Assembly: GCA_020161935.1 (NCBI GenBank)
Contig: JAIUNI010000002.1
Span: forward strand, 248,001-312,000
Direction of reading: 5' to 3'
From: Chloroflexota bacterium
GTDB lineage: Bacteria > Chloroflexota > Anaerolineae > Aggregatilineales > Phototrophicaceae
Length of the DNA stretch: 64,000 bases
The notes below the pieces were generated by a model, which searched no databases, was not told the origin of the DNA, and saw only the letters and a list, made by a program, of their open reading frames with translations. Each line of letters starts with the position of its first letter. Position 1 is the stretch's first letter. Positions 33,927 to 42,469 of the stretch are shown here, one piece after another. The position numbers were made by a program, and so were the translations under genes.

Positions 33927-34380
33927 AATAATCATCCACCATTTAAGGTAGTCCTACCTAACCGAAACCTGTTGACTCAATTAGCCCTTTTGTTCTACAA
34001 TTAGGTTATTCTCTGTATTTCTCTGCGCTCTTTGCGTTTTTGCGGTTAAACGCCTTTGTATTTCTCTGTATTTTCTTTGTGCCTTTGTGGTAAAAATGTA
34101 TTGCATTTGCTTTTGCATATCCGGCGGTATTCTCCCTCACTCCCGCCACGCAAAAGCCAAAATGGCGACGGCGGTGGAATTACGGGAGCCATCCGCCGAA
34201 ACAGTGTCAATTCAGCGCCGCGCTCCCTCAAGTCTGCCGCCACAAAATGCCCCTTCAGCGGATACACGGGAGACTCCCGCCAGCCAATTCGGCGGAAGTA
34301 TGTGCAAAATGTGCAATTTGTGCAGAATTTGAAGAATTTTGCGAAGTTTAGGAAAATTGAATTGGGCTATATCGAGGAAT

Positions 34381-34407
34381 AAAAAAGGGCGACCGAGTTG
34401 ATCGCCC
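34381..34407 (-). terminator. Terminator of the S9 peptidase operon, also a CCCTACAAA-family hairpin
   Basis: On the minus strand GGGCGA and TCGCCC arms are followed by six T. It ends transcription from the importer/SDR/peptidase row. On the plus strand the same hairpin is followed by TACAAA (34408-34413), the tail of the short hairpin family. Confidence 0.8.
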
Positions 34408-34446
34408 TACAAATTTGGATACGCTTTGAGGAGTTTTAAAAATACC

Positions 34447-34512
34447 GGGCAGCATGTATGGTGTCCCTACAAAAATAAAAGTTTGTGTGTGGGGACGCGA
34501 TACTTCGCGTCC
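34447..34512 (+). repeat. Two degenerate hairpin elements near the S9 peptidase gene end
   Basis: GGGCAGCATGTATGGTGTCCCTACAAAAA (34447-34475 region) is an imperfect stem with the family tail. GGACGCGA-TACT-TCGCGTCC (34493-34512) is a perfect stem without the tail. Confidence 0.45.
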
Positions 34513-34545
34513 GATGAACCCCAAACCTACTTTTCAAACGGCTTC

Positions 34546-36561
34546 TTACTTCGTATGCTCGTCAAACCAGCCGATAATCGTGTTCAACCGTTTGACGCGG
34601 TGCGCCGGTTCCCCCGTCCGCGAGAGGTTGTGTCCCTCACGCGGGAAGCGTACCATCTTCACCGTCCCGCCGCTCAACTTTACGAAGGCAAACAACTGCT
34701 CGGCCTCGGAAATCGCCACACGGTAATCGCGCTCCGAGTGGATAATCATCAGCGGGGTTTTGATCTGGTGGGCATAGGCTAACGGCGAGTACTTCCACAG
34801 CAGCATCGGGTCTTCCCACGGGTTCACGTCGAACTCGTGCGTGGTCGGAATTGGGAAGTCGGTCGTCCCATACTGGCTGACGAGGTTATACACCCCGCGC
34901 TCGGCCATCGCCGCAGCGAAGCGGTCGGTATGACCCACCACCCACGCCGTCATGTAACCACCGTAAGAACCACCGCAAACCGTCAGCCGGTCGGGGTCAG
35001 CAAAACCTTTCTCGATCATCAGGTCAACACCCGCCATATGGTCGGGGAAATCCGGTTCACCGTACGAGAGGTGCTGGTATTGGTAGCCGTAGCCATCGCT
35101 GCCGTGGGCATTGCAATAAAACACCACGTAACCCTGCGCCGCGAATGACTGCCACTCGTGCCAGACCTTCGCCGCCGGATTGAGCATGATACGCGGCCCA
35201 CCGTGAATGTAGACGATCAGCGGGTACGTTTGGCCTTCCTGATAACCAACCGGCAGGATGTACCAGCCCTGTACGCTGTCACCGTTTGAACCGCTGTACC
35301 GGACTTCAACCGTCGGCTGCACCTGCACCTCATCCAAGAACGCCGCATTCACATCGCTCAGTTGGAGAGGTGTCGCCGCCCCCGCTGGCAGGTAGAACAC
35401 CTCGGCGGGTCGTTCCGGCGTGGCGTAAATCAACGCCGTGCCGCCCTTTCGCCCCACATCGAACCCTAACACTTCAACGAAGCCATCCGGTTCAAAAACC
35501 TTGGTGATCGTCCCGCTGTTGGGGTCAACCGTATACAGGCTCGTGCTGCCCTCGCTGTGCGCCCGGAAGTAAATCACCGAGTCATCCGCTGCCCACTTGC
35601 TCTCGACCGCCGAGCGATCCATCGCCTCCGTCAGGGGTCGGGCTGTACCGCCGTTAGCATCCACCAGCGCCACGAACGGAACGCGGGTGTACTGCTTATC
35701 TTGGAGGATGCGGTTGAAGGCAATCCGCTGCCCATCGTTTGAAATTACGGGCAGCCGGTCAGCATAGGCTTCATTCGTCAGCCGCTCCACCGATCCGTCC
35801 GCGACCTTCACGCGGAACAGGCTGTCAAACCGTGAAGGCTCATCCGCCAGATAATCCGAGGGATATACGGTCAAAAGGTGCTGCCCATCGCGCGTCCAAA
35901 CCGGTGTGGTGTGGTCAGCGTCAATATCGGTCAAACGTCGCGGCTTTGCGCCAGCCGCAGCGTCTACCACATAAATCTGCTTATAGCGGCTGTCCGAAAA
36001 CGTCGTTCCATAGCCATCGCGGTACGGGATGCGCCAAGCAATATGCGGGTCGTAGCGTTCGTCCTCGGTCTGGCGCTGGAGTTCTTTGCGGTGGCGGGCT
36101 TCAACAGCGTTTTGCGGGGCATCCACATCCTCGCCGCGCATTTCACGCTCGCGTTCGTCCGCGTCCAAGCCGGATAAAAACGCGATCTGCACCCCATCCG
36201 GTGACCACGAGGGGCTGTTCGCGCCGTTGGTGAGGTTGGTCAGGCGGAAGGCTTCACCCCCCGGCTCGGTGACATGAATAATATGGATCTGGGGCTTGTC
36301 GCCGCGTGCCGAGGTGAAGGCCAGCTTCGTGCCGTCCGGTGACCAGCGCGGTTGACTGTCGCTGCCACCCTGCGTCAACTGTACCGACCGCTGCCCATCG
36401 GTGCTGGCTAACCAAATACACCGTTTATAAGTGTTGTTGAGTTTATCAATCGAAACTTGTACATAAGCAATCCAGCGTTCATCTGGACTAAGGTTTACAT
36501 CTTCCACATCCACAATCCGGTACAAATCCTCGGTGGATAGAGGTCGTTTTGAGGCTGTCAC
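34546..36561 (-). CDS. S9 family prolyl-oligopeptidase-like peptidase
   Basis: 671 aa. N-terminal beta-propeller made of TolB/WD40-like repeats (SPDERWIAYV, SQPRWSPDGTKLAFTS, NSPSWSPDGVQIAFLSG, about 20-400) and a C-terminal alpha/beta hydrolase domain (about 420-671). Catalytic triad: Ser in GGSYGGYMTAW (about 531), Asp in IIHSERDYRV (about 609), His in EGHNLSR (about 640). No signal peptide, so it likely trims imported peptides in the cytoplasm, which fits the oligopeptide-type importer encoded upstream. It starts 7 bases after the SDR gene; a terminator lies downstream at 34381-34407. Confidence 0.92.
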   Translation of the reverse strand: MTASKRPLSTEDLYRIVDVEDVNLSPDERWIAYVQVSIDKLNNTYKRCIWLASTDGQRSVQLTQGGSDSQPRWSPDGTKLAFTSARGDKPQIHIIHVTEPGGEAFRLTNLTNGANSPSWSPDGVQIAFLSGLDADEREREMRGEDVDAPQNAVEARHRKELQRQTEDERYDPHIAWRIPYRDGYGTTFSDSRYKQIYVVDAAAGAKPRRLTDIDADHTTPVWTRDGQHLLTVYPSDYLADEPSRFDSLFRVKVADGSVERLTNEAYADRLPVISNDGQRIAFNRILQDKQYTRVPFVALVDANGGTARPLTEAMDRSAVESKWAADDSVIYFRAHSEGSTSLYTVDPNSGTITKVFEPDGFVEVLGFDVGRKGGTALIYATPERPAEVFYLPAGAATPLQLSDVNAAFLDEVQVQPTVEVRYSGSNGDSVQGWYILPVGYQEGQTYPLIVYIHGGPRIMLNPAAKVWHEWQSFAAQGYVVFYCNAHGSDGYGYQYQHLSYGEPDFPDHMAGVDLMIEKGFADPDRLTVCGGSYGGYMTAWVVGHTDRFAAAMAERGVYNLVSQYGTTDFPIPTTHEFDVNPWEDPMLLWKYSPLAYAHQIKTPLMIIHSERDYRVAISEAEQLFAFVKLSGGTVKMVRFPREGHNLSRTGEPAHRVKRLNTIIGWFDEHTK

Positions 36562-36568
36562 GCTGTAC

Positions 36569-37309
36569 TCACCTTACCGTTTGCTCCAATATTTCATAGG
36601 TTCCCACCCGCGCCGCGATTCGCTTGCCCGTTACGCCGGAAGCGTCCTGCTTGGCTAGGAACACGAACGCTTCTGTAATCACTGCGGGGTCAACCCAGCG
36701 CTGCTTGGCTTCCTCGGTGTAGTTGGAAGCCGACATCGGGGTGTTAATCGGCGCGCCCGGTGTCACCGAGTTGACGGCGATATTAAATTCTTGTCCCTCT
36801 AACGCCAGCGATTTCATCAACCCTTCAATCGCATGTTTGCCGGGGGTATAGGCGATTTCCTTGACGAAACCCCTCACGCCGGAACCGGAGGACAGCAGCA
36901 TAATGCTCCCGCCACCTGCGGCGATCATCGGCTCCCAAACCGCTTTGCACAGTTGGAAACCGGCCTGCACGATAATATTCATTTCCTTCTGCCAGTCCTT
37001 GAGGGTGATTTCCCGCATCGACCGTTCACGCAGTAAAGCCGCGTTATGGATCAGTACACGCGGCGTACCGTAATGACCGAGCGCCTTATCAATCGCGGCC
37101 TGTGTCGCATCCGCGTCCGAAAGGTCAACCGGAAGCGAGAGGCAGTCCCCGCCGAGGGCTTTCAGTTCTTCGACCACGGCATCCAGCTTATCGGCTTGGT
37201 TGTCCATCAGCGCCAGCTTCATGCCCTCGGCGACGTAGGCTTTCGCGATGGCATAACCCAAGCCCTGAGCCGCGCCGGTTAAGATTGCAACCTGTCCTTT
37301 TAAATCCAT
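36569..37309 (-). CDS. Short-chain dehydrogenase/reductase
   Basis: 246 aa classical SDR. NAD(P)-binding TGAAQGLGYAIA (about 11-22), D-loop NNA-like HNAALL, catalytic Ser in MLLSSGSGV, and Y-x-x-x-K as YTPGKHA (about 154-158). Fourth gene of a tightly packed minus-strand row after the importer genes (17-base gap) and before the peptidase (7 bases). Substrate unknown. Confidence 0.9.
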   Translation of the reverse strand: MDLKGQVAILTGAAQGLGYAIAKAYVAEGMKLALMDNQADKLDAVVEELKALGGDCLSLPVDLSDADATQAAIDKALGHYGTPRVLIHNAALLRERSMREITLKDWQKEMNIIVQAGFQLCKAVWEPMIAAGGGSIMLLSSGSGVRGFVKEIAYTPGKHAIEGLMKSLALEGQEFNIAVNSVTPGAPINTPMSASNYTEEAKQRWVDPAVITEAFVFLAKQDASGVTGKRIAARVGTYEILEQTVR

Positions 37310-37326
37310 ACCCGAATAATCCTCTT

Positions 37327-38283
37327 TTATGCGCCTTCTGAACCACGCAAACGCGGGTCAAGGAAGTCGCGTACCCAGTCGCCCAACACGTTCAACGACA
37401 GCGTCGTCAGCATAATCGCCACCCCCGGCAGTACCGCCAGCCACCACTTACCGGAGAGCAGTTGGTCGCGGCTGTCCGCCAGCATCGAACCCCATGTCGG
37501 TACGCTGGGCGGCACACCCAAACCGAGGAACGAAAGCGAAGCCTCGGAGAGAATGACACCTGCCACATTAAATGAAGCAATTACGATCAGCGGCGCGATA
37601 ATATTCGGGAAGATTTCCTGCGTGATGATGCGCCAATCCCGTGCGCCTATCGCCCGCATCGCCTCGACATATTCTTTCTCGCGCTGGGAGATCACCTGCC
37701 CACGCGCCACACGGGCATAAACCACCCACTGCCCAACGCCGAGGATAATCACCAGATTGACGACACCCTGCCCCAAAATGACCAACACCATAATGGCAAG
37801 CAGGATGAAGGGGAAGGCAAGCTGCACGTCCGCCAGCCGCATAATCAGGTCATCGACCTTACCGCCGAAGTAACCCGCTAACATACCTAAAAAGGTGCCG
37901 ACCGTTCCACCAATCGCCACAGCCGTTATACCGACCATGAGCGAGACACGCGCCCCATATATCAAGCGCGACAGCACGTCACGCCCCAGCGAATCCGTCC
38001 CTAATGGGTTCTTGATCACACCGGTTCGGTCGGGGGTCATTGGGGCAACCAGCCGTGCGAACAAATCCTGCCGGTTCGGGTCTTTGGGCGCAATGTTCGG
38101 CCCAAACACCGCCAAGAAGATCACCCCTAACAGGATCAACAAGCCAATGAGCGGATAACGCCGCTTCACAAGACTGCGAGCCGCCCGCGCCCATGCAGAA
38201 GGCGGCTTGGGGGTTAAAGCTGTAACACGCTCTCCCGACGGGCGAATCGAGGCAACTTCAGTAGATTGATCGACCATGTTCAT
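37327..38283 (-). CDS. Peptide/nickel-type ABC transporter permease (DppC/OppC family)
   Basis: 318 aa. One N-terminal helix after a long cytoplasmic lead (residues 1-40), a periplasmic loop (DPNRQDLFARLVAPM...GVIKNPLGTDSLGRDVLSRLIYGAR, the OppC signature), then five helices with the EAA loop REKEYVEAMRAIGARDWRIITQEIFPN that contacts the ATPase. It begins 5 bases after the DppB-type gene. The ATPase subunits (DppD/DppF) are not in this row and must come from elsewhere. Confidence 0.92.
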   Translation of the reverse strand: MNMVDQSTEVASIRPSGERVTALTPKPPSAWARAARSLVKRRYPLIGLLILLGVIFLAVFGPNIAPKDPNRQDLFARLVAPMTPDRTGVIKNPLGTDSLGRDVLSRLIYGARVSLMVGITAVAIGGTVGTFLGMLAGYFGGKVDDLIMRLADVQLAFPFILLAIMVLVILGQGVVNLVIILGVGQWVVYARVARGQVISQREKEYVEAMRAIGARDWRIITQEIFPNIIAPLIVIASFNVAGVILSEASLSFLGLGVPPSVPTWGSMLADSRDQLLSGKWWLAVLPGVAIMLTTLSLNVLGDWVRDFLDPRLRGSEGA

Positions 38284-38288
38284 GCCTC

Positions 38289-39266
38289 TTACTTCAACCG
38301 GATACGCGGATCGAGATAAGCGTAGAGAATGTCCACAACAAGGTTTAGCCCTACGAACACAAAAGCAAAGAATACCACCGCTGCTTGTACAACAGGAATG
38401 TCGCGCTGACCAATGGCGTTAAATACCAAGCGCCCGACACCCGGCCATGCGAACACCGACTCGGTTACAATCACGCCGCTTAATAGAAAGCCGAATTCCA
38501 ACGCGACGATGGTCACAATCGGGATCATGGCATTCCGCAAGGCGTGGCGCAGAATAACCTGCCGTTCGGATAAGCCTTTCGCGCGGGCGGTGGTCACATA
38601 TTCCTGCCCCAGCACTTCCAAAAGCGCCGAACGCACCAACCGCGCGTTACGGGCAATCGAGAAAACCGAAATGGTTACGACAGGGAGAATGGCATGATGA
38701 ATGCCTGCGGGTAAATTCTGCAACGCGGTGTTGATGTCACCCGCTAATAAAGGAGCAAGAACGGGGACTTGACCCGACACGGGAAACGCCCGAAGCGTGA
38801 CCCCAAAGAATAAAATCGACATGATGCCCAGCCAAAAACCCGGCATCGACTGACCAAACATCGCCACCAGCATTATCGTACCATCGAGCCGTGTACCGCG
38901 CTTCACGGCGCTAATGAGGCCGATTGGAATGGCGATGATGTTTGATAACAGCAGCGCACCTAAGGTCAGCTCTAAGGTGGCTGGCAGCCGTTCAATGACG
39001 AGTGCAAGCGCCGGTGTGCGGTTCGCCAGCGACAAACCGAGATCGCCACGGGCTAAACCGCTTAGGAAGTTAAGGTACTGCTCTGGCAGCGGTTTATCCA
39101 AACCCAAACGGCGGCGGGCTTCGGCCAATTCCTCTTGACCCGCGCGTTCACTCACATAAAGCACAGCCGGATCACCGGAAAGGTGTATCGAGATAAAGGT
39201 CAGCAGCGTCACACCGATGACCACCAGAACTGCCAGCAATACCCGCCGTGTAATATACTGCGCCAT
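38289..39266 (-). CDS. Peptide/nickel-type ABC transporter permease (DppB/OppB family)
   Basis: 325 aa, six helices. Starts MAQYITRRVLLAVLVVIGVTLLTFISIHLSGDPA, the DppB opening, and carries the EAA loop LEVLGQEYVTTARAKGLSERQVILRHALRNAMIPI. It forms the channel with the following DppC-type subunit. It lies 59 bases after the binding-protein gene. Confidence 0.93.
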   Translation of the reverse strand: MAQYITRRVLLAVLVVIGVTLLTFISIHLSGDPAVLYVSERAGQEELAEARRRLGLDKPLPEQYLNFLSGLARGDLGLSLANRTPALALVIERLPATLELTLGALLLSNIIAIPIGLISAVKRGTRLDGTIMLVAMFGQSMPGFWLGIMSILFFGVTLRAFPVSGQVPVLAPLLAGDINTALQNLPAGIHHAILPVVTISVFSIARNARLVRSALLEVLGQEYVTTARAKGLSERQVILRHALRNAMIPIVTIVALEFGFLLSGVIVTESVFAWPGVGRLVFNAIGQRDIPVVQAAVVFFAFVFVGLNLVVDILYAYLDPRIRLK

Positions 39267-39325
39267 CCAACATCTCCTACATAAAGAGGGAGGTATTTAC
39301 CCCCCCCCTCTCTATGAACTCGGTC

Positions 39326-40906
39326 TTACTTCAGTTTTGCATTATAAACGGTGATGAAGTTATCTACGCGAGGTGTGTACTCCAACCGGTTGCTGACCGC
39401 TTCAAGCTGCGGCGCAGCGTACATCAGCAGCCACGGCGGGTCATTGTAGAAGGCTTCCAACATTTGCTGTTCGGCGGCCTTTTCCGCTTCGGGGTCATTG
39501 ACCAACGTGGGCAGTGAGGCTTCGAGGTTGAAGAATTCTTCATTCGCCCAACCGGTGTAGTTGGTTTCACCATCCGGCGATGGGAAGTCGGCGAGGTCGT
39601 ACTGGGCGCTCCACGCGCTGCCACCCGTGCTGACGATGAACAGCGGCCCAAGGTCGTGGGCGATCAACTGCTCAACGAACACTGCCGAGTCGAGGAATTC
39701 CACTTCGGTCTGAACACCGACATCGCTGAAGAACTGGGCAACAGCTTGGGCAACTTCGCCACCGACCGCGCCGGGGATGTTACGCGCCTTCAGCACCAAC
39801 TCGAAGCGGACACCATTTTCACCACGCGGATAACCGGCTTCGTCCAGCAGTTGTTCGGCCATCGCGGGGTCAAACGGATACGGTGTGAGGTTGGGGTTGT
39901 CATTCGGCGGGTTTACAGGGCCAGTGGCGCGTGTGCATTCCGCACCCAAAAGCTGTGTACAGATCGCCGAAACATCAACGGCATATTGCAGGGCGATACG
40001 AACGGGGGTCTCGGTAATCGCCTTGCCGCCAACGGTTTCACTAAATTCACGACCGGGGTTCATGTTGAAGCCCACGTAAGCGCGAATGGTGCTGGCGTAG
40101 CTTTGAATGGTGGCGACACCGGAGGCATTCACCGGCTCGATTTGATCGGCACCGATGCCCTTGATGATGTCCACGTTACCGGTGATCATTTCAGCGGTCG
40201 CGGTCGAGCGTTCCGGGAAGACACGCCAAGCAATACGTTCGAAGAAGGTCTCGCGCAGGGGGAAGTCCGCAACGCGGGTCATAGTGACCGATTCACCGGT
40301 CGTCCACGATTCAAACTGGTAGGGACCGCTGCCAACGGGGGTACGAACGGCATCTTCCAACGACATCGCTTCGTAGGAGTCCTTGCAGTGAATGAAGATT
40401 TCCGAGATCAGACCCAAACGAAGGTTGATATTCTGAGGACCTTCGAACAGTAGGGTCACATCCAAGTCACCATCGACACGCGCACCAACGTAGCCGAGCG
40501 ACGGCAGCACGAAGCCAGCCGAGTTGCCGGTGAAGCCATTGTCGGGGTTCGCGACACGTTCGAAGGTGTAAGCAACGTCTTCAGCGGTCAGGGCTTCGCC
40601 GTCATGACAGGTCAGACCTTCATTGAGCGTGAATGTCCATTCCTTACCATCTTCGGAGATGGTGTAGCCCGTAGCTAAGTAAGGATCGATTGCGCCGGTT
40701 GCCTGACCCAGTTCGTACAACTGAGCAAACATATGGGAGGTGATATTGAAGTTCGAAACACGGGCAGGATCAAGCGAAACGGGTTCGGCGAAAATACCAA
40801 CCACAAGCGTGTTTTCATCCGAAACAGGTGCTTGAGCGCTGACGGGTACAACCATCACCACCAACAGCAGCACTAGAAACAACGACTTCGTAAACAATTT
40901 GTTCAT
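39326..40906 (-). CDS. Family 5 extracellular solute-binding protein of a peptide-type ABC importer
   Basis: 526 aa from ATG 40906 (the frame runs to 40924). Signal peptide about 1-25 (MNKLFTKSLFLVLLLVVMVVPVSAQ). The mature protein is a SBP_bac_5 (DppA/OppA) fold: SLDPARVSNFNITSHMFAQLYE, YTISEDGKEWTFTLNEGLTCHDGEALTAEDVAYTFERV, and NAPVRIALQYAVD-like parts. It binds peptides or other small ligands outside the membrane and delivers them to the two permeases encoded downstream. No lipobox Cys is visible, so anchoring is unclear. First gene of the importer/SDR/peptidase row. Confidence 0.92.
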   Translation of the reverse strand: MNKLFTKSLFLVLLLVVMVVPVSAQAPVSDENTLVVGIFAEPVSLDPARVSNFNITSHMFAQLYELGQATGAIDPYLATGYTISEDGKEWTFTLNEGLTCHDGEALTAEDVAYTFERVANPDNGFTGNSAGFVLPSLGYVGARVDGDLDVTLLFEGPQNINLRLGLISEIFIHCKDSYEAMSLEDAVRTPVGSGPYQFESWTTGESVTMTRVADFPLRETFFERIAWRVFPERSTATAEMITGNVDIIKGIGADQIEPVNASGVATIQSYASTIRAYVGFNMNPGREFSETVGGKAITETPVRIALQYAVDVSAICTQLLGAECTRATGPVNPPNDNPNLTPYPFDPAMAEQLLDEAGYPRGENGVRFELVLKARNIPGAVGGEVAQAVAQFFSDVGVQTEVEFLDSAVFVEQLIAHDLGPLFIVSTGGSAWSAQYDLADFPSPDGETNYTGWANEEFFNLEASLPTLVNDPEAEKAAEQQMLEAFYNDPPWLLMYAAPQLEAVSNRLEYTPRVDNFITVYNAKLK

Positions 40907-41088
40907 CTCTCTTCTCTCCATCAAAATTAGGTGAACGTGGGTTGTCAGGTTTTTGTTGTTCGTGAGAAGCTACCTCCTTTAACTCGCCCCGGTGATTAGG
41001 ATGTAATGCCCGCCATCTTCACTTCGAAGATTGGATTGAAGCACAATGGTTTGCTCGTCAAATTCGCTCGTAACCGTTCGCATCAAGC

Positions 41089-41137
41089 AGACATACTGTA
41101 TATTACTTATAATATGTCTACACCATTATCATAATGG
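41089..41137. promoter_or_regulatory. Two dyads upstream of the importer operon
   Basis: AGACATA (41089-41095) and TATGTCT (41113-41119) form an inverted repeat with an AT-rich 17-base centre. CCATTAT-C-ATAATGG (41123-41137) is a perfect dyad. Both lie in the 306-base gap between the binding-protein gene and the Ldh-type gene, about 200 bases upstream of the binding-protein start. Candidate operators; the regulator is unknown. Confidence 0.45.
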
Positions 41138-41212
41138 CAACTATCACCAAATTTTTCAGTTACATTGCGGTTGTTTTGGATAAAAGTCTCATGCTGCTAA
41201 CGCATGTGACAG

Positions 41213-42286
41213 CTAATTCGTGTTGATAACAGCCCGTTCAAAGGGAAAATCAATCTTGAGTTCGGCGGCGAGCGCTTGGAGTTTGTCAAAAACTTCTGAG
41301 TCGAGCTGCGTTCCGTTTTGGCGACGTTCTTGCTCGCGGCGGTAATCGACCTCACCGGGAACGAGGATTTCGCTAAAGCCGGGGCGCAGTTTGGCCGATT
41401 TAATCTGGCGGATAAAGTCATCCATCCGCTGCTTAAAGGTCGCCACTGGCATAAACCACTCAATATCAAGGGCGATAAATGTGTGGGAAACATCGAGTTT
41501 TGCAGGATCAGCGTACGGCACAAGCCCGAAGCCGCCACCGCTGATGACACCTGTCAACACGTCGGTCAGCATGGCAAGGCCAAAGCCTTTATACTGTCCG
41601 ATTCCCAGCAGCGCCCCGGTCATGGCAGCAGCGGGGTCATCGGTTTCATGACCTTCTGGCGTTAATGCCCAATCCAGCGGCATCTTCTTGCCTTCGCGGT
41701 CGAACCAGCGCATCATCCCTTTGCCAGCCGTTGTAAGTGCCACATCTAAAACCACGGGGAAATCGCCACCAGTCGGAGCGGCTAAACCCCACGGATTGGT
41801 TCCCACGACACCGCTGGCTGCTCCCCAAGGAGCCATTTCCGGCCCGGCGTTGGTCATGGCGATGCCGATGCAATCCTGTTCGGCAGCAATTCGGCCATGA
41901 ACCGCTGATGAACCGAAATGGGTACTGTTCCGAACAATCACTGTGCCGATACCGCTGACTTTCGCTTTATCGACTGCTAACTGCATAGCCCGCTGGCTGG
42001 TGACCGAACCGGGTGCGTTATGTGCATCAACGAGAGCAAGCGCTGGACTTTCTTTGACGATCTCGAACGGCGCGTTGAGCGTGTACCAGCCGTTACTGAT
42101 GCGGCGATGATAGCCGATTAACCCGCCCACACCCTGTCCTTGCCCCGGATGACAGTGCAATTCACTTTGCATCAAGCCGTTGGTACACATCTTGGCATCG
42201 CCATCCGACATGCCCATCGCTTTGAACGCGCGGTAAACAAAGTTTTCTAATTCATCAACCGGAACCCTGATTAGGGTGAGCGCCAT
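41213..42286 (-). CDS. Ldh-family (malate/L-lactate/ureidoglycolate) dehydrogenase
   Basis: 357 aa NAD(P)-dependent oxidoreductase of the Ldh_2 family, unrelated to Rossmann-fold lactate dehydrogenases. Matches include VDELENFVYRAFKAMGMSDGDA, the catalytic His in the RNSTHFGSSA block, GTNPWGLAAPTGG, and the active-site-near SELHCHPGQGQGVGGL. The full length is normal. It is driven by a consensus minus-strand promoter (42386-42414) in a region shared with a divergent Gfo/Idh/MocA gene, so both are probably induced together. The substrate is unknown; a 2-hydroxy acid or cyclic imino acid is typical. Confidence 0.9.
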   Translation of the reverse strand: MALTLIRVPVDELENFVYRAFKAMGMSDGDAKMCTNGLMQSELHCHPGQGQGVGGLIGYHRRISNGWYTLNAPFEIVKESPALALVDAHNAPGSVTSQRAMQLAVDKAKVSGIGTVIVRNSTHFGSSAVHGRIAAEQDCIGIAMTNAGPEMAPWGAASGVVGTNPWGLAAPTGGDFPVVLDVALTTAGKGMMRWFDREGKKMPLDWALTPEGHETDDPAAAMTGALLGIGQYKGFGLAMLTDVLTGVISGGGFGLVPYADPAKLDVSHTFIALDIEWFMPVATFKQRMDDFIRQIKSAKLRPGFSEILVPGEVDYRREQERRQNGTQLDSEVFDKLQALAAELKIDFPFERAVINTN

Positions 42287-42314
42287 AACGTATGTCCCTC
42301 TAGGTACGAATTTG

Positions 42315-42327
42315 TTTGACAGTCAAA
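42315..42327. promoter_or_regulatory. Dyad TTTGACAGTCAAA, GntR-type operator candidate O1
   Basis: Perfect 6-bp arms around one base. It covers the -35 box of the plus-strand promoter. Together with the central dyad at 42365-42377 it resembles sites bound by FCD-type GntR repressors, and such a repressor is encoded at 43543-44223. Confidence 0.6.
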
Positions 42328-42344
42328 CTGCTGAACTCTATAAT
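42316..42344 (+). promoter_or_regulatory. Consensus promoter for the Gfo/Idh/MocA gene
   Basis: TTGACA (42316-42321), 17-bp spacer, TATAAT (42339-42344): perfect in both boxes and spacing. It faces the minus-strand promoter at 42386-42414. Confidence 0.85.
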
Positions 42345-42364
42345 CCCTGCTGTTGTGGTCGAAT

Positions 42365-42377
42365 GTCGACAGTCGAC
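42365..42377. promoter_or_regulatory. Central dyad GTCGACAGTCGAC between two facing promoters
   Basis: Perfect 6-bp arms around one base, placed between the two -10 boxes where both transcripts would begin. A bound dimer would block both promoters. Candidate GntR-type operator O2. Confidence 0.65.
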
Positions 42378-42385
42378 TTTCGGGG

Positions 42386-42414
42386 ATTATATTTTGCAAG
42401 TAGCAGACTGTCAA
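42386..42414 (-). promoter_or_regulatory. Consensus promoter for the Ldh-family dehydrogenase gene
   Basis: On the minus strand TTGACA (42414-42409), 17-bp spacer, TATAAT (42391-42386). Perfect boxes and spacing. It points left, toward the opposite promoter, so transcripts overlap at their 5' ends. Confidence 0.85.
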
Positions 42415-42469
42415 GAAATCGACCAGAAACCAAGATGAGTGTTTGTTTACACGGATTGGGAGCAACCAG

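Noticed and set aside
34056..34382. 108-codon open frame on the plus strand in the gap before the S9 peptidase gene
   Set aside because: Composition is low-complexity CTTTG/TTTCTCTG and repeat-like sequence, with no ribosome site, no domain pattern and competing frames; it ends just at a terminator hairpin.
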